Origin: Anthostomella pinea
Taxonomy: Eukaryota; Ascomycota; Sordariomycetes; Xylariales; Xylariaceae
Reading direction: 5' to 3'
NCBI GenBank assembly: GCA_963556695.1
Contig: CAUWAG010000010.1
Span: forward strand, 2,666,001-2,730,000
DNA: 64,000 nucleotides
Shown here: piece after piece, positions 46,335 through 58,157 of the stretch
How positions within the stretch are numbered: the stretch's first letter is position 1
Layout: the number at the start of each line of letters is the position of its first letter
Position numbers and translations under genes: made by a program
The notes under the pieces: generated by a model
The model's input: the letters and a program-made list of their open reading frames with translations, nothing else
Told to the model about the DNA's origin: nothing
Databases searched by the model: none

Positions 46335-46682
46335 CTAGCACGAATGTGTTGAATGGGAGCCGGAGATAGACACCGGAAGATCTCCAGTGGGGCAGAGACG
46401 CACAGGGCATCTGACCCACCAAGAAGACAGATGATCAATCTCTGCACGCAGAGCAGAACAATCAAGAGAATCAATCAACATCCGTGTATTCAACAAATAT
46501 CCTTGATTCCTTGACGCTGTCTGCTGCGCAGTGACGAGCATGGGCCACAAGTAAGGCGGGCAGTTGAATCCCGGGGTGTTCGGCCTGAGCACACGCCGTG
46601 TCTCCCCTACCATTCGCGGATTCCGTCCTCAATGGCGTGAGGATCGTAGCCCAAGTCAACCAGAGAATGTTGCATGTTGGCT
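46335..46682 (-). pseudogene. possible relic of a fungal transcription-factor C-terminal region
   Basis: On the minus strand, QHSLVDLGYDPHAIEDGIRE is followed, one base out of frame, by TPGFNCPPYLWPMLVTAQQT, then RMLIDSLDCSALRAEIDHLS. The 'CP..LWPMLV...Q' pattern resembles the C-terminal part of fungal-specific transcription-factor domains. No zinc cluster or upstream exon is found. Weak evidence, by eye only. Confidence 0.3.
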
Positions 46683-47486
46683 TTTACTTGTTATTCGCTA
46701 GTTGTTTTCGGCTTTGTTTACTCGCCATGTCTCGCCCACGTATATCTTCAAGGTTATCACCTCAACTCACCTCTACAGTACATGTAAGTTATCTCGAGCT
46801 TACTCCACGGACTCACTTGACAGCCCACCGCCTACAGCACTGGCAGACTGTACATGGATACTGAAGTGCACCACGGACGATGCAGGTCTCATATTTGTTG
46901 GCGCTGTCGACGGTGCCCTGTATATCCACACCCCCCCCCCGACCATCACATCAGATGCAGTAGATGCAGTACATGCGAAGGTAAGGAGATACCCTTCGCC
47001 GGCGAAGCCGAAGTTCTCATCGGAAACACATGGGATAGATCACATGAGAGCAACGACGTCGACGGCCAATAATGTTGATGGAGTCGATTTGGATTCAACA
47101 ATGCCACTTTTGACAATGATATGGGGGTGATATGGGGGTGATATGGGGGTGGACACCAGGAAATCGACTTTCGATCCACTCGGATCCACAGCCAGCCTCA
47201 TCGGGCGTAGTAGTAGTAGTAGTAGTAGTAGTAAAAAGGGGAGGGAGTCGTGATCTGTCGTGATCTTTCCACGCTGCCGATGATGTGTCGGGACTCGGAT
47301 CCAATGATCTACTGCCCACCTCACCTACTACCTTGCGGCAACAGGGCAGGACGTCGACTGGCCACTCACCTGTCTGCACCCGCCTGTTGGAAACTCGAGG
47401 TGTCAAACCTTGATTCAAGTTCAAGCCTGATACCTCGGCCATTACTATGTATGGTAGGCGATACTACTCTATGAGATATCAGGACT
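46683..47486. other. gene-free stretch with simple repeats
   Basis: Contains C10 at 46931-46940, three perfect copies of GATATGGGGGT at 47118-47150, and a TAG/AGT triplet run at about 47208-47232. No gene is supported. Confidence 0.45.
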
Positions 47487-48245
47487 TCAACGTCTGATAT
47501 ACCATGGTTTGCTGTTACTCAATGTGGAAACACACCGAAATGGAGATGATGATGCCATCATGTGACGGCTGCCATGTCGACGCTTGCTCAAAGGCGGATG
47601 CGACGGGGGCACCAACTGCTCTGACTGACTGACTGTTCCGGGCTGTTCCTGTTGCTCGTTGGGGTATGCTTCTGGACGCCCTTCCACCTTCTCTTGGACT
47701 CCCTTTCGTCGGTACTGCAACGCCAGAAACGCAACACCAACACCGACGCCAAGAAGCACCGTCGTGGTCTGCCGGTGCTATCACAAGATTTGGACTCTTG
47801 GCCGCTGCTTTCCGTCGTGTTCCACGGCGCGTCGATGCAGGTCAAGCGATGTCCAAGAAATCTCCAATGGCCTCAAGCTGCGAGGTCCAAATGCGAGCGC
47901 TTCTGCAGTGTGACTTCGGCATGCTACGGTATAATCATTCTTTTATGACTGTTCTCGAAGCCTTCCGCATCCGGGCTCGTCGCCGTAGAGTCGTCCATCG
48001 CTGCTCAAGCATCCATTAAGACTCCATACAGCACAATCCTGCTGGATCATAGAACCTATCACCCAGGACAAAGGCCGCCCCCATGTCCAAGATGCTTCGA
48101 GATGACAGTTCCAGCCGTCCAAACTTTTTACAGGTCTCATCAATGACAGCGGGATTCTTCGAAAGAGGTGTTTTCATAACCAGAACCAACGTCTCATTGG
48201 GAGAAGTGGTCGAGCTCGTGGTCTCGTGCTCCCCTGTAATCCGTC
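47487..48245 (-). other. possible multi-exon single-pass membrane protein (unresolved model)
   Basis: The minus strand has pieces with the look of a real protein. About 48050-48235: a Ser/Thr-rich start (TTSSTTSPNETLVLVMKTP) leading to NPAVIDETCKKFGRLELSSR. About 47490-47776: TTTVLLGVGVGVAFLALQYR, a transmembrane helix with a basic stop, then a Gln/Glu/Pro-rich tail ending KPWYIRR. The acceptor CCGGCAG before ACCACGACG would fit an intron. I could not join the pieces convincingly and the middle has stops in all frames, so it is listed as uncertain and not as a CDS. Confidence 0.25.
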
Positions 48246-51200
48246 ATCGACTACTATCACGGGCGTGATCAGTGACCACGGCAGTTCAGAGGTTCGCTTA
48301 AGCACTCTGGCGTAATAAGGCGTAATAAGCTCCGGCGCCGACAGTGACCAGCCACCCAACACTACGGAATAGCGCTGTTGGCTGTTGGCTGTTGGCTGGC
48401 TGTCTTGTTACCCGCCCGCCCGCCCGCTGCAACTGTCTCGGCTTCGCAACAATTGTAGTTCTTGGGTGCCAACTTCTCTCCCGCTCTCGCTAGAGGTTGG
48501 CATCTGTCTCCCACGTATGAGTTACAACGCGTGTTAATCATGCTCTGACCGCGACGACGGGGGTCAATACGGAGACGCAAACATGCGATCTTTACCTGAC
48601 CCCTTTATCAAGACGCTACTGTCAACCTGGTCTTGAGGGCTTGAACTCGCTCGACCGCCCAGATATTCCAGCGTACCAGTCGGAACTCTCAGGTTTCATC
48701 AGCCACCACCGTCAGCCAGTTCGTTGACAAGGTACTCCGTGATACCTCGTCGACGCTAGAAGGACCGGCGAAGCCTGCATAGAAGAACGCTAGACACAGT
48801 CCTGGCTATCCTGGCTAGGCGACGGATTCGTCCTTCGGCCACCGCCTCTCCCGTCTCGACGAGGGCATCGATTCGCCGGAGCTCGGTCCTGGCAAAGGCT
48901 TAAGTTGGGTCGACGAGCGAGTGACCAGTCATTGCCAAGAGCGACCCCCGAGGCCCCCTTCAGCCACCGATGTAACCTCAGCTGTGGCAAGGTTGGTCAG
49001 GTTGGGGGCCCTGGTCGAGTCCAACTTGACATGGACTCTATCGGCGGTAGGACGAAGTCGTGACTGGCGACCGGCAGCATCTCTAGACCAGAGCCGGTCT
49101 TCTCACCCGCGCTTCGGTTCGATCAATCACCGAGTCGTCCCAACGCATGTCATCCATCCTCAAGAGCCACTCAACCTGCTGCTAATTCTCGAGCTCCGTC
49201 ATCAAAATCACAGAGCAGAGAGGGCCAGTCAGTCACTGGTCAACGCCTTGCGAAGCTAGATGAAGGTTGTTTCTGAAAACTCCGGTCTCCGGCGAATCCC
49301 CTTCTCTGATATCGATTCTTCCCCATCTAGCTTATTATTTCCAAGCGACCGGGTCGTGACGATCAGATAAACATTGAACAGACGACACGGACACGGCACC
49401 CCAGCTCACACAGTACACAGTACACATACATTGTTGGCAACTGTCCAGGGCCATCTCGCCGCAGCCCTGCATCGTTGTCGTTGATAAAGACATTAGCTTT
49501 TACCTCATCACATCGTATGCCCTGGTTGACACCTAGATAGCCTCTACCTAGGCTGCTAGGTCAAGTATTTGAAAGTAGGCCAGCCCGGTGATGGAGCCTC
49601 GGTGAAGGTGGACCGAGAAGCCGCCGCATCCTTGAGCCGCCCCCGGCCTGCACTTGGACTCTTCAGAATCACGCCCAGTACCGCTTGTCACTACTATGAT
49701 CACATCGCTGGGGGTCGGATATTGTGTAAGTGTAATTGGAACCCTTTCACCTCTCTCATCCACGATTCACATCTCCATCTCGCCCCTCGCCCACAGTTTG
49801 GCGTCCCTGCAAATTCCGAACTGCAGACGAGGCGTACCTCGACACAACAGCAAGCAGACCTGATGGATGGAGTCACTGCGGTGCCACCACACACAAGGTG
49901 AGGTCCTTCATACGAAGCCGTGTGTTATGTGAGGAGTGATAAGGCTCCAGTAGTGCTGGGAAGAGTTACAGTTTCTAGCAGGCCTGGTCGTCCTGTTCAT
50001 CCCAAACTCGAGCACGTCTGTGATTGGCACTCTTTGCAGAAACCCTCACCTCTCGACGTGACGTTACATTCTTGGCACCGTCGTCGAGCACCGGCATGCC
50101 GCCAATGAGGGCCGTCGGTACCTTGCGACGAGCCTGCGGGATGGAGTGTTCATCAACGCTGCCCAACCCCGTCAATTATGTCAGCGCATTCAGGCCAGCC
50201 ATCATTCATGCCTTACTTGACCGGGCTGACGACATGGAGCTACACAGTACGTCGCGTGTACAATAGTATCTATGCAATCAGGCAAACTGATCTCCCACCA
50301 GTCTCTCCCGCTGTCTCTACGCTGGACGACAGACATCCGCGAGTTCAGGTGCCACACTCGCGATACTGGCCGCAGTGTAGACCCCCTACGCTGCAGTGCA
50401 GACAGGATCATATTCCTACCCTCAAGCGAGGATACGTCGCATCGACACGTCAAGTGTCGAGGATTCCGCAGCTGTCGGCGGACACGACTGCATCGTGGAT
50501 GGTTTGCTTCCCAAGGCGCGAGAGCTTGTGGGGTTGAAGACTGCGCCCAGCTCGCTGCAGATGCGGCTCAATTCGACGTCTCGTCACGATGCTATTCATA
50601 GCGTCCGTCATGTTTCGAAAGTCGATCTGGTTCCCAAGCTGTCATGTGTATCGCGACACAACACAAGCCCGCTGAACCCATGGCCCCGGGAGTGTCATAC
50701 GGTCACCTACCAAGGCACCTGCATCGGCGTGCATACGCAATCATTCATTTGCACTCACTTCGTGCCACCTGATGGACACTGTCTCGTCGGCTGAGGCCAT
50801 CGCAAGTGAGAGAGAAGAGTAGGGGCCCATGCATCGGATGATTGTCACCAAGGGCCGCCATGTGTCCCTGACTCTCAATCACATCATGCCTGCTACAACA
50901 TGATTGAGCGAGTGTCCTATCCGAGCAGCCTCTGATGAGCCTTCGACAACGCCGCAACGTGACAGCTGCAGGGCCCCGTGGTAGATCGCTGTCCCAGCAT
51001 TCCACATTCCAGATGTCACAGCTAAGTCACTCGCTACGGCGGATAGGCCCTGGTCTGTCTGAGTGCCGTAGGAAGCATTCGACAAGCCCTATGTGCCGGT
51101 GTTGCTGGGAGGCAGCAAACGACATCAGTCTTCCGAGAGCAAGAAGGCCTCCTGTGGATTGTTCGATGAGGGAGGAGCCAAATCAGCAACGTCCCTACCG

Positions 51201-54200
51201 AGGACGCGGGGATCGCGTTCCTATAAGCTGCAAGGAATTATAAACAGCACACGGTAGTTTCGTGTAGTTGGACGACTGTGCCGCGGCGTGGGGCTAAAAG
51301 GAGTCCAGCACTCTGAGGGATCGGAACCCCTAAACCTGACGTGCCTAACTGGGGACATCTCCAGAAGAATCGGAGGTGCTGCCGACATCACATTATCGGG
51401 AAGGCCGTTCGCGGTATTGGATCCAACCGGCCCGCTGAAAAGAACATTCCAGGATCCTGATTGCGGATCTACGATGGAGAACATCTTATCTATAGTTTAC
51501 CCTGGTGATTTGCGGCATCCTTTGGACGGTGATCAGAGTCGGACGACATTTCACCGATGGCTGCGAGGATCATCAGATGCAGCGTCGTGCGACCACAGCC
51601 AAGAATGCGGCTTCCAACGCCACTACATAGTACTTGCACAACATAACTCGGATATCGGAGCATGGTGGCTCACGGCTTGTCTCACTGCGTACGTAGTTGA
51701 CGAATCCTGCAGTCTTTGTCCTACGCGAGGTGCAACCTGACCGCGCAGGCGTGGTCCATTCCGCCGTGGACCCCCTTTTCCGCCTGCTCGTCGACAGACA
51801 GTCCAAAAGGCGCGATGCAGGAAGGAGTGGTGTCGAACTACCCCCCACGCCGGTCTCCAAGGTTTTATTATTACTTTCTTCGCTCGATCCCACGTTGGCG
51901 CAGCCTGCTCCGCGAGACATGGCTTGTCTTAAAAGCGCCCACCGAGGCACGGGAGGAGCTGCTGCAGCATGCAAGACTCCTCAGCTCAGCCTCACCAAGG
52001 CGAACCAGGGGAGCACATCTGTCGATCTATACCCCTAGCACTGACCGAGCTGCTCGCCTACCCGGGCTGTGATACTGGTCCCTGAAGCTGACTGCCGCTA
52101 GCCACTCCTGCCTGTCTTTCGACTATGCTGCTGCCCAGTGCCCATATTCTATTATTGATATCTGGGGACGGAGAGAAACACTCCATCGCTGCGGCCAGAC
52201 GTCATGGTCATCCTGGCACGACAGGCGCCACCAGGTCTTGTTGCTAGGCTCCAGTTGCCTGTTTCAAAGTCACCTGGAAAGAGACCTGTCATGTCTTGAT
52301 GAGGAGGAACATGACAGCGGAGGACCCCCCCCCCCCCCCGGCAACAACCTACCCTCCACGGCCGCACCCCAGCCGGCCTAATAATCACGGGATCTGCCCC
52401 GGGGTCTGCCCAGACTCTACATATTCGGTCCGGTCTGGGGTAATACCACCTAGGCTAGGCGCCGTATCGGTCGAATTCTTGGAGATGACCAAGGGGCGCT
52501 CAGGCGACTATTACGGTAGTGTGTGTATTACAACCGCGGATGAGGCGCGCCTCAGGTCTCTCGCGGGGAAGCTTGTTTAGTCGTTATCACATGCCACTTG
52601 CCTCGTCTGTTTACCTCTCTAGGTAGCTATCACCACTATGTTCCACCTGGAGGTGGCCCATGTCGCGATCGACGGAGGGCTCCGACGATATACTGCGTTC
52701 GCATCAGTATGTAGGTACCGAACCGGTACATACTCCGTCGTCTGCTCATCCGTCCCCTTGTCCTGGCTGGCACATACCCCGTACGCTAGTAGCTGCAAGG
52801 CGGGCAGGCTGCCCAGGTCACGAGCACTCCGGAGCATTATTACGTTTGGACGTTTGCTAATCGAACGTGCTACATGGTGGCTGCCAGTCACTGCGGGGGA
52901 ATCAACCATGTCGTGGTTGTGGTTGCTGGGGATTTGCATCTTGTCCTAGCTGTGGTAGACTACGGACCCCTCAGATGCCAGTTGAGCCAGGGCGGATCGA
53001 CAGTAGTCGTTGAGAGGGTGGCCCAATGTGATGGGTTTCGAGGTATGTATGTCCTTGGGATAGGGGCTAGGTCTATGCACGGAGGGAGGACGGCGATGCT
53101 TCTGCTGCTAGGGACGGTGGTGGATCTGGAATGCTGCTGGTTTGTTGGTTGACGATGCCGAGAATCGAGCGAGCGAGGTTAGAGTCAGTTCCGAAAATGG
53201 GCCAAGCAGACTACCGTCGGCGTCGCCGTGGATCAGGTGTCCAGCCTCGTACGAGCCTGTATGACTTCGACATGGTAGCAGTTCAATCACACTGTCTTGT
53301 TCCTACTCTACGCTAGACGCGCACATCATCTCCGAGTGGTGGTCTGACTATACCAAGGATCCCGAGCTTCAAATGCCAACTTGACAGACAGAGCACGGAC
53401 AACGAGACCAAGCATACCATCACTTCCAAGACCTAACTTAGCTGGGGTATCCCTAGCCTGCATTCCCAGGCCAGGATCCAGGAGACTTCCAGTAGGGGTT
53501 CATGCGAGGCCGTTCGACCACGTGAACGCCTGTCCACGAGCCCACTGCACCCCGAAAGCCGTGGATGGTGAGAGACCCTCTGATGCTACTTACTGTATGT
53601 ATGTAGCCATCTTGAGTTGCTGAATGTAAAACAAGCGGGCAACGATGTTATGTTACATGCTTACGCTACGATCACGACGGGTAGAAGGTGCCTGATGCAG
53701 GAAGCCTAGGCCCTGCCTGCCTGGATGGATGGATTGACCCTGCGTAAGGAACGGCCTTGACAGAATGCCTGCTGACGTTCCGTGGCGGTAGCAGGAGCAG
53801 CAGTAGAATCGCGGCCTTGCTTCACAGAGGCAGAACCGCTCTGCTGCGTTGCTTATCCTGTCCCGATTATATCTCGATGTCGATACTTGTCTAGATACGT
53901 AGGTAGAGACACCCACATCTACACGGATCCTCGCCGACGCTGTCCACACACAGGGAGAGGCTGGTAACCCGCATCGGCGAAAGGCGCACGGCAGAGGAGA
54001 CGGGCGAGGACGAAGGCGAAACCGAAACCGAACCCAAATCTATGCACCGAGGTATGAATTGCCGCTCTATTTGTTGTCCTCTGCGTGTAGATAGATCTTC
54101 ACGACAGGGAAGATATCTTGAGAGAGGATAACGATGAACAAACGAATGGATTTGGATGGCTGCCTGGCTGACATGGCGCAGGGTTGGGGGGGGCCCCCCG

Positions 54201-56437
54201 GGATCCTTCCCGTCTGATCTCCTGCGGGCCGCCCGGGCACCGCCGGCAGGAGTTGGGAGGATGGAGTGACGTGAGAGAGCACGAGGGTATGGGTGGGTGA
54301 GTAAGTGAGAGGTGTCGTTTTTTTGTTTTGATGTGCTGTGTACGGCATTGCTCCCTTCAGGATAAGTGTGCGACCAGTAAGCAAGGCGGGAAAGAGGGGA
54401 CTTAGTTTGGTGCCTCGAGATAGGGGTTAGTCCATCGTCTGAAGTACGATGAAATTGTTCTAACACATGGGATACGGGGCACCTACTGGGCAAACAGGCA
54501 GAGTCGGACATTCAGGATATCGTTTTGTAGAGGTAGCTATATCAACGGCCATACCGCCCCGTAGAATCTACTGTTGATGGTCTCCCTTCTTCCTCCACAA
54601 ATTACGCGAAAGACAGCCAAGGCAAAATAAGGATATACCGTCGATCAAGCGGGACGGCGTGGTGGACTTGTGACTGAGACTCTGCGCCTTGCCGCGGTGC
54701 TCATATCAGCCAAGTGGTTCGCCTAATGAGAAGAAAGACGTGTTCGGTAGCTGAATGATATGGTCCGGGCCGTAGCATCATTAAAACTATGTTTGCTATG
54801 CTCGGAAAATACCCGCCTACTTGTTGTTTCCTACAGTACTATCACGAATAGGAGAGGTGAACAAACACCGTTTGGGGTGCTTTGCGGATTATCATCCATC
54901 GACCTTCCACCACATAGCTGGAAGAGCATATGGACTATGATACGAGTTGACCTGCCCGCCGAATTTATTTCCAGGGTAGCGTGATAGGTCGTCGACACCC
55001 CCGGGCATCAGTGGAGATCAGCCTTGCAACGAAGACACGGTGGTCAGAGCTTGGAAACAGTCAAACTGGCTTAGGATATCCTGACGATGTACTTGTAGGG
55101 CACTTCAGTAACGCTCGGATAAGTGTCAACGCCAAGAGCCAGAGGCCAGTACAAGCCCACATCTACTTCTTCCGATCCAAGACGACAGCGAACGTCACGG
55201 CGTCGATGCCACCGTCCACGTCGAGGCGGACGAGCAGGTCCTGGACGGCAGGTGGCTTGGAGACGACTCTGCGCTGACGACGACCTTTACATGGTATCCA
55301 CGGCGCGGCTCTTGCCGTCGTCCGTAAGGTTGGGAGGAACGAGTTGAGTTCTCGCAAGGAACCGTGATGGGAGCTTCGATCTGAGCTTGGTCAGTCGATG
55401 CCCTTTGCCCTATGTTCTGTTACAGCCGCTCGTACAGGGAGGCAGGCGCTCGCAAGTCACAAACGATCTTGATGTTATGCCCTGCCGAAACGGGACATAT
55501 TACCTGGAAGCAATAGTGCGGCGGCTTACAAACGCACCTCGTTCGTAATGGCAGACCTGGTAGTTGTGATACAACAGTCTTATCTCGTAATGAGCGTACC
55601 TGAGTCAGGGGCTAGGGGGAATGTCAAGTCGCACCACCGACGAAGTCACGGAGTCGATTTCAACGTGCTTATAGACCGACGCCTCATGGACGGTCATCGG
55701 GGTGGCTATTGGTTTCGAAGACTCAAAAAACCCGCCGGGGGTTTGTCTCTGGTGTACGTTGGACCAACGACTGGCCTCCGTATTAGGCTGGCCGAGTACT
55801 GCGTATGTATGGACTGTGCAACTTCTGGGCACGCGTCGAGTGTCGGCTGGCCGTACGCAAACTTGGTATGGCTGGGCCGTGGTCCGGGGCATGGGCTTGC
55901 TGCGGCAGGAATACTCGGCCGCGTTGTCCGGTCGTGTCTCTTCTATCCCTTCGTACGTATCCAGTCACTGCTGATACAAGTGCTAACCTAGCATTTAGCC
56001 TTGCTTGTGTTGCAATGGGGATCCTAGATGTATCGCAAGTGTGTTCCGTGGATGGTAAGACCATGACAGCGCTCGTGCATGATGAGCCACGGTTGACGCC
56101 GGCCTAACCGGGAGCATCCTGTTCGTAGACATTGGCATAAGAGGCACGGCATTAGGGTGGTGGTACTGCGTTGTGATACAAAGTACGATGCTCCACAAAG
56201 ACAGGGACGGAAATAGGTTAATTATGTCGCAGAAGACCAATGATGGCTACAGGTGGATGATCGCGGACATGGTATTGATTTAATATAAAAGCAACGTGCC
56301 GCCCTCGAATCGCCTGCTCAAAACCAAAGCTGGGTTATATCTTCGCAACCCTATGGGTATCGTCAACGCTATCTACGCTCCTAGCGCCGAATAGGGCATC
56401 TCCTCCTCCACTCGATGGTGACAAGCGCAAGCAGGAC
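48246..56437. other. 8.2 kb gene-free region between the Zn2Cys6 regulator and the peroxidase gene
   Basis: No supportable gene. There is a GCTGTTG repeat at about 48373-48397, a C16 homopolymer at 52325-52340, and a good-looking donor/acceptor pair (GTAAGTGT near 49726, CCCACAG near 49797) without a coding context, which could belong to a spliced non-coding transcript. Open frames such as 50178-50537, 53891-54511 and 55548-55991 lack motifs and regular codon use. Confidence 0.4.
52325..52340. repeat. poly-C homopolymer, 16 bases
   Basis: An uninterrupted run of 16 C. Confidence 0.9.
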
Positions 56438-57214
56438 TTACTCCTTGGGCTTGTTGATCTCGTCGAGGATGTTCTTCTCTATGCTCTCGGGCTTGGTGAG
56501 GCTGGCCCAGCGGCCCTTGACCTTGCCGTCGCGGCCGATGAGGAACTTCTCAAAGTTCCACTTGACGCGCTTCATGCCCAGCAGGCCGGGCTGCTCGGCC
56601 TTCATCCACTCGAACAGCGGGTCGGCGGTGCTGCCGTTGACGTCGGTCTTGCCCATGATGGGGAAGGTGACGCCGTAGTTGACCTGGCAGAAGTTCTGGA
56701 TCTCGTCGTCGCCGCCGGGCTCCTGGGAGCCGAACTGGTTGCCTAGTGTATGAAAATGTCCCTGGTTAGTTACCGTACCCTATGTTCTTGGAATCGCCTA
56801 GCAGAATTACTTACTGCCGAGGAGTTAGCAGAAGGTTCAAGTGTATTCCAAACCCGGGGACTTGGGGTCTAAAACAGGGATGTTTTTATACATGCCAGGG
56901 GAATCCGATGATGGCGAAGTCGTCGGGGTATTTCGCAGTGACGTCCTTGTATAGCTTCTCGAGGCCAGCGTACTGGGGGGTGAAGCCGCACTTGGAAGCG
57001 GTGTTGACGACCAGGACGACCTTGCCCTTGTACTCGGACATGGGCTTCTCGACGCCCTTCTCTAGAGGGGAGAGATGATGGTTAGCTTTCTACGTTTCTC
57101 TAGATGCGATGCGACGCAACGCGTCGGGTGCTGGATCAGTGGAGGGGGGGAGGTAAAGCAAGTCGACGCACTGTCCTTGGGCTTGAAGTCGTAGAAGGTG
57201 GTAGCGGAAGCCAT
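56438..57214 (-). CDS. glutathione peroxidase-like thiol peroxidase (Gpx3/Hyr1 type)
   Basis: Model complement(join(56438..56742,56897..57061,57172..57214)), 170 residues. Exon 1 is [14 protein letters not shown]; a 110 bp intron (GTGCGT...CTCTAG) leads to [20 protein letters not shown]. The peroxidatic Cys39 sits in [11 protein letters not shown], Cys70 in FPCNQFG, and the resolving Cys88 in [10 protein letters not shown], matching the two-Cys fungal peroxidases that use thioredoxin and relay peroxide signals to AP-1-type factors. WNFEKFL is present near the C-terminus. The second splice junction is odd: keeping the conserved FP-C-NQFG requires exon 2 to end in the T at 56897, which puts GG where GT is expected. 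A GC donor one base on breaks the frame. Either the base is wrong or the intron is non-canonical. Otherwise intact. Confidence 0.82.
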
Positions 57215-58157
57215 TGTGCTGGATGGTTTGGTGTTTGTGAAGAGTGACCTGGTTTGGCTCTGTCTCTGAATTGTCGAAGTCGCAAAAGTTGGACTCGAGT
57301 TTATAGCGATGGTCGAGATGGTCGAAGTGGAGTGTCGAGCTAGGATCGATAGCGGCGGCGCTTCTCTGCGTACATGTAGCAACGAGGCTTTGGATTCCAG
57401 ATTAGAACAACCTTGAAGTAATCATTAGAAATACTCTACATATAGATATGTACCAATGGCAGGACGAGGGGGATGTCCGATCCTTCTTATGCGTATGGCT
57501 GCTGATGTCTGCATTTGGTGGCCGAGGTCGCCTCCAGCTGCGGCAATGGACAATGACAAATACGACGATATTCGCAGGGGATGCCGTTTCAACGAGAGCA
57601 CGACAGCACGACAGCAAGACGTTAAGCGTGTCGAATACCCAAAACAGCAATTTGTGCTTGTCAACCTCGGCAACCTTCCGATCCGATATGTCGAAATAGC
57701 TGTCAGTGGGTTCCGGAGCAAAGTCGTATCACGCGTTTGGTGCGGCCGCACACTACTGTAGGTAATTACTGACGCAGCATCCGCCCCCTGTTATGCACGC
57801 CGTGATAGCTTCATGCCCATTTGGAATGGGAGGGAGCTTGGGCCACTAGAGGGGTCGACTCGGCAGTCACATTGCTCCGACAGCCCGAGAATCGTCTATT
57901 GCACGATTATTTGTTAAGGGCCTACCGCCTCTTGCCCCTCACCAGGTTCAATTTTCAACGACTATAGCGGTAACCCTGCTGGGTAATCGACGGCCCATTC
58001 CGCTTCCTTAACACGCCACTGCATTCCGAAACCGCACGTCCAGCTCGCACAGCAGAAGTGACGGCTAGGCATGTGAAAACTGCCCTCGACGCGAGCTCGA
58101 ACCCTTCCTCTGACGGTCCATACAACCGGTCATGTCAGCAACGCGATGGACAGTCAC
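57215..58157. promoter_or_regulatory. divergent intergenic region, peroxidase and Tda3-like genes
   Basis: About 940 bp between two divergent starts, expected to hold both promoters. No gene is supported. Open frames near 57425-57760 run on both strands without motifs. Confidence 0.4.

Noticed and set aside
53891..54511. 206-residue minus open frame
   Set aside because: No motif, unlikely composition, no conserved-looking exon structure.
55548..55991. 147-residue plus open frame
   Set aside because: Overlaps equally long frames on both strands and shows no domain.
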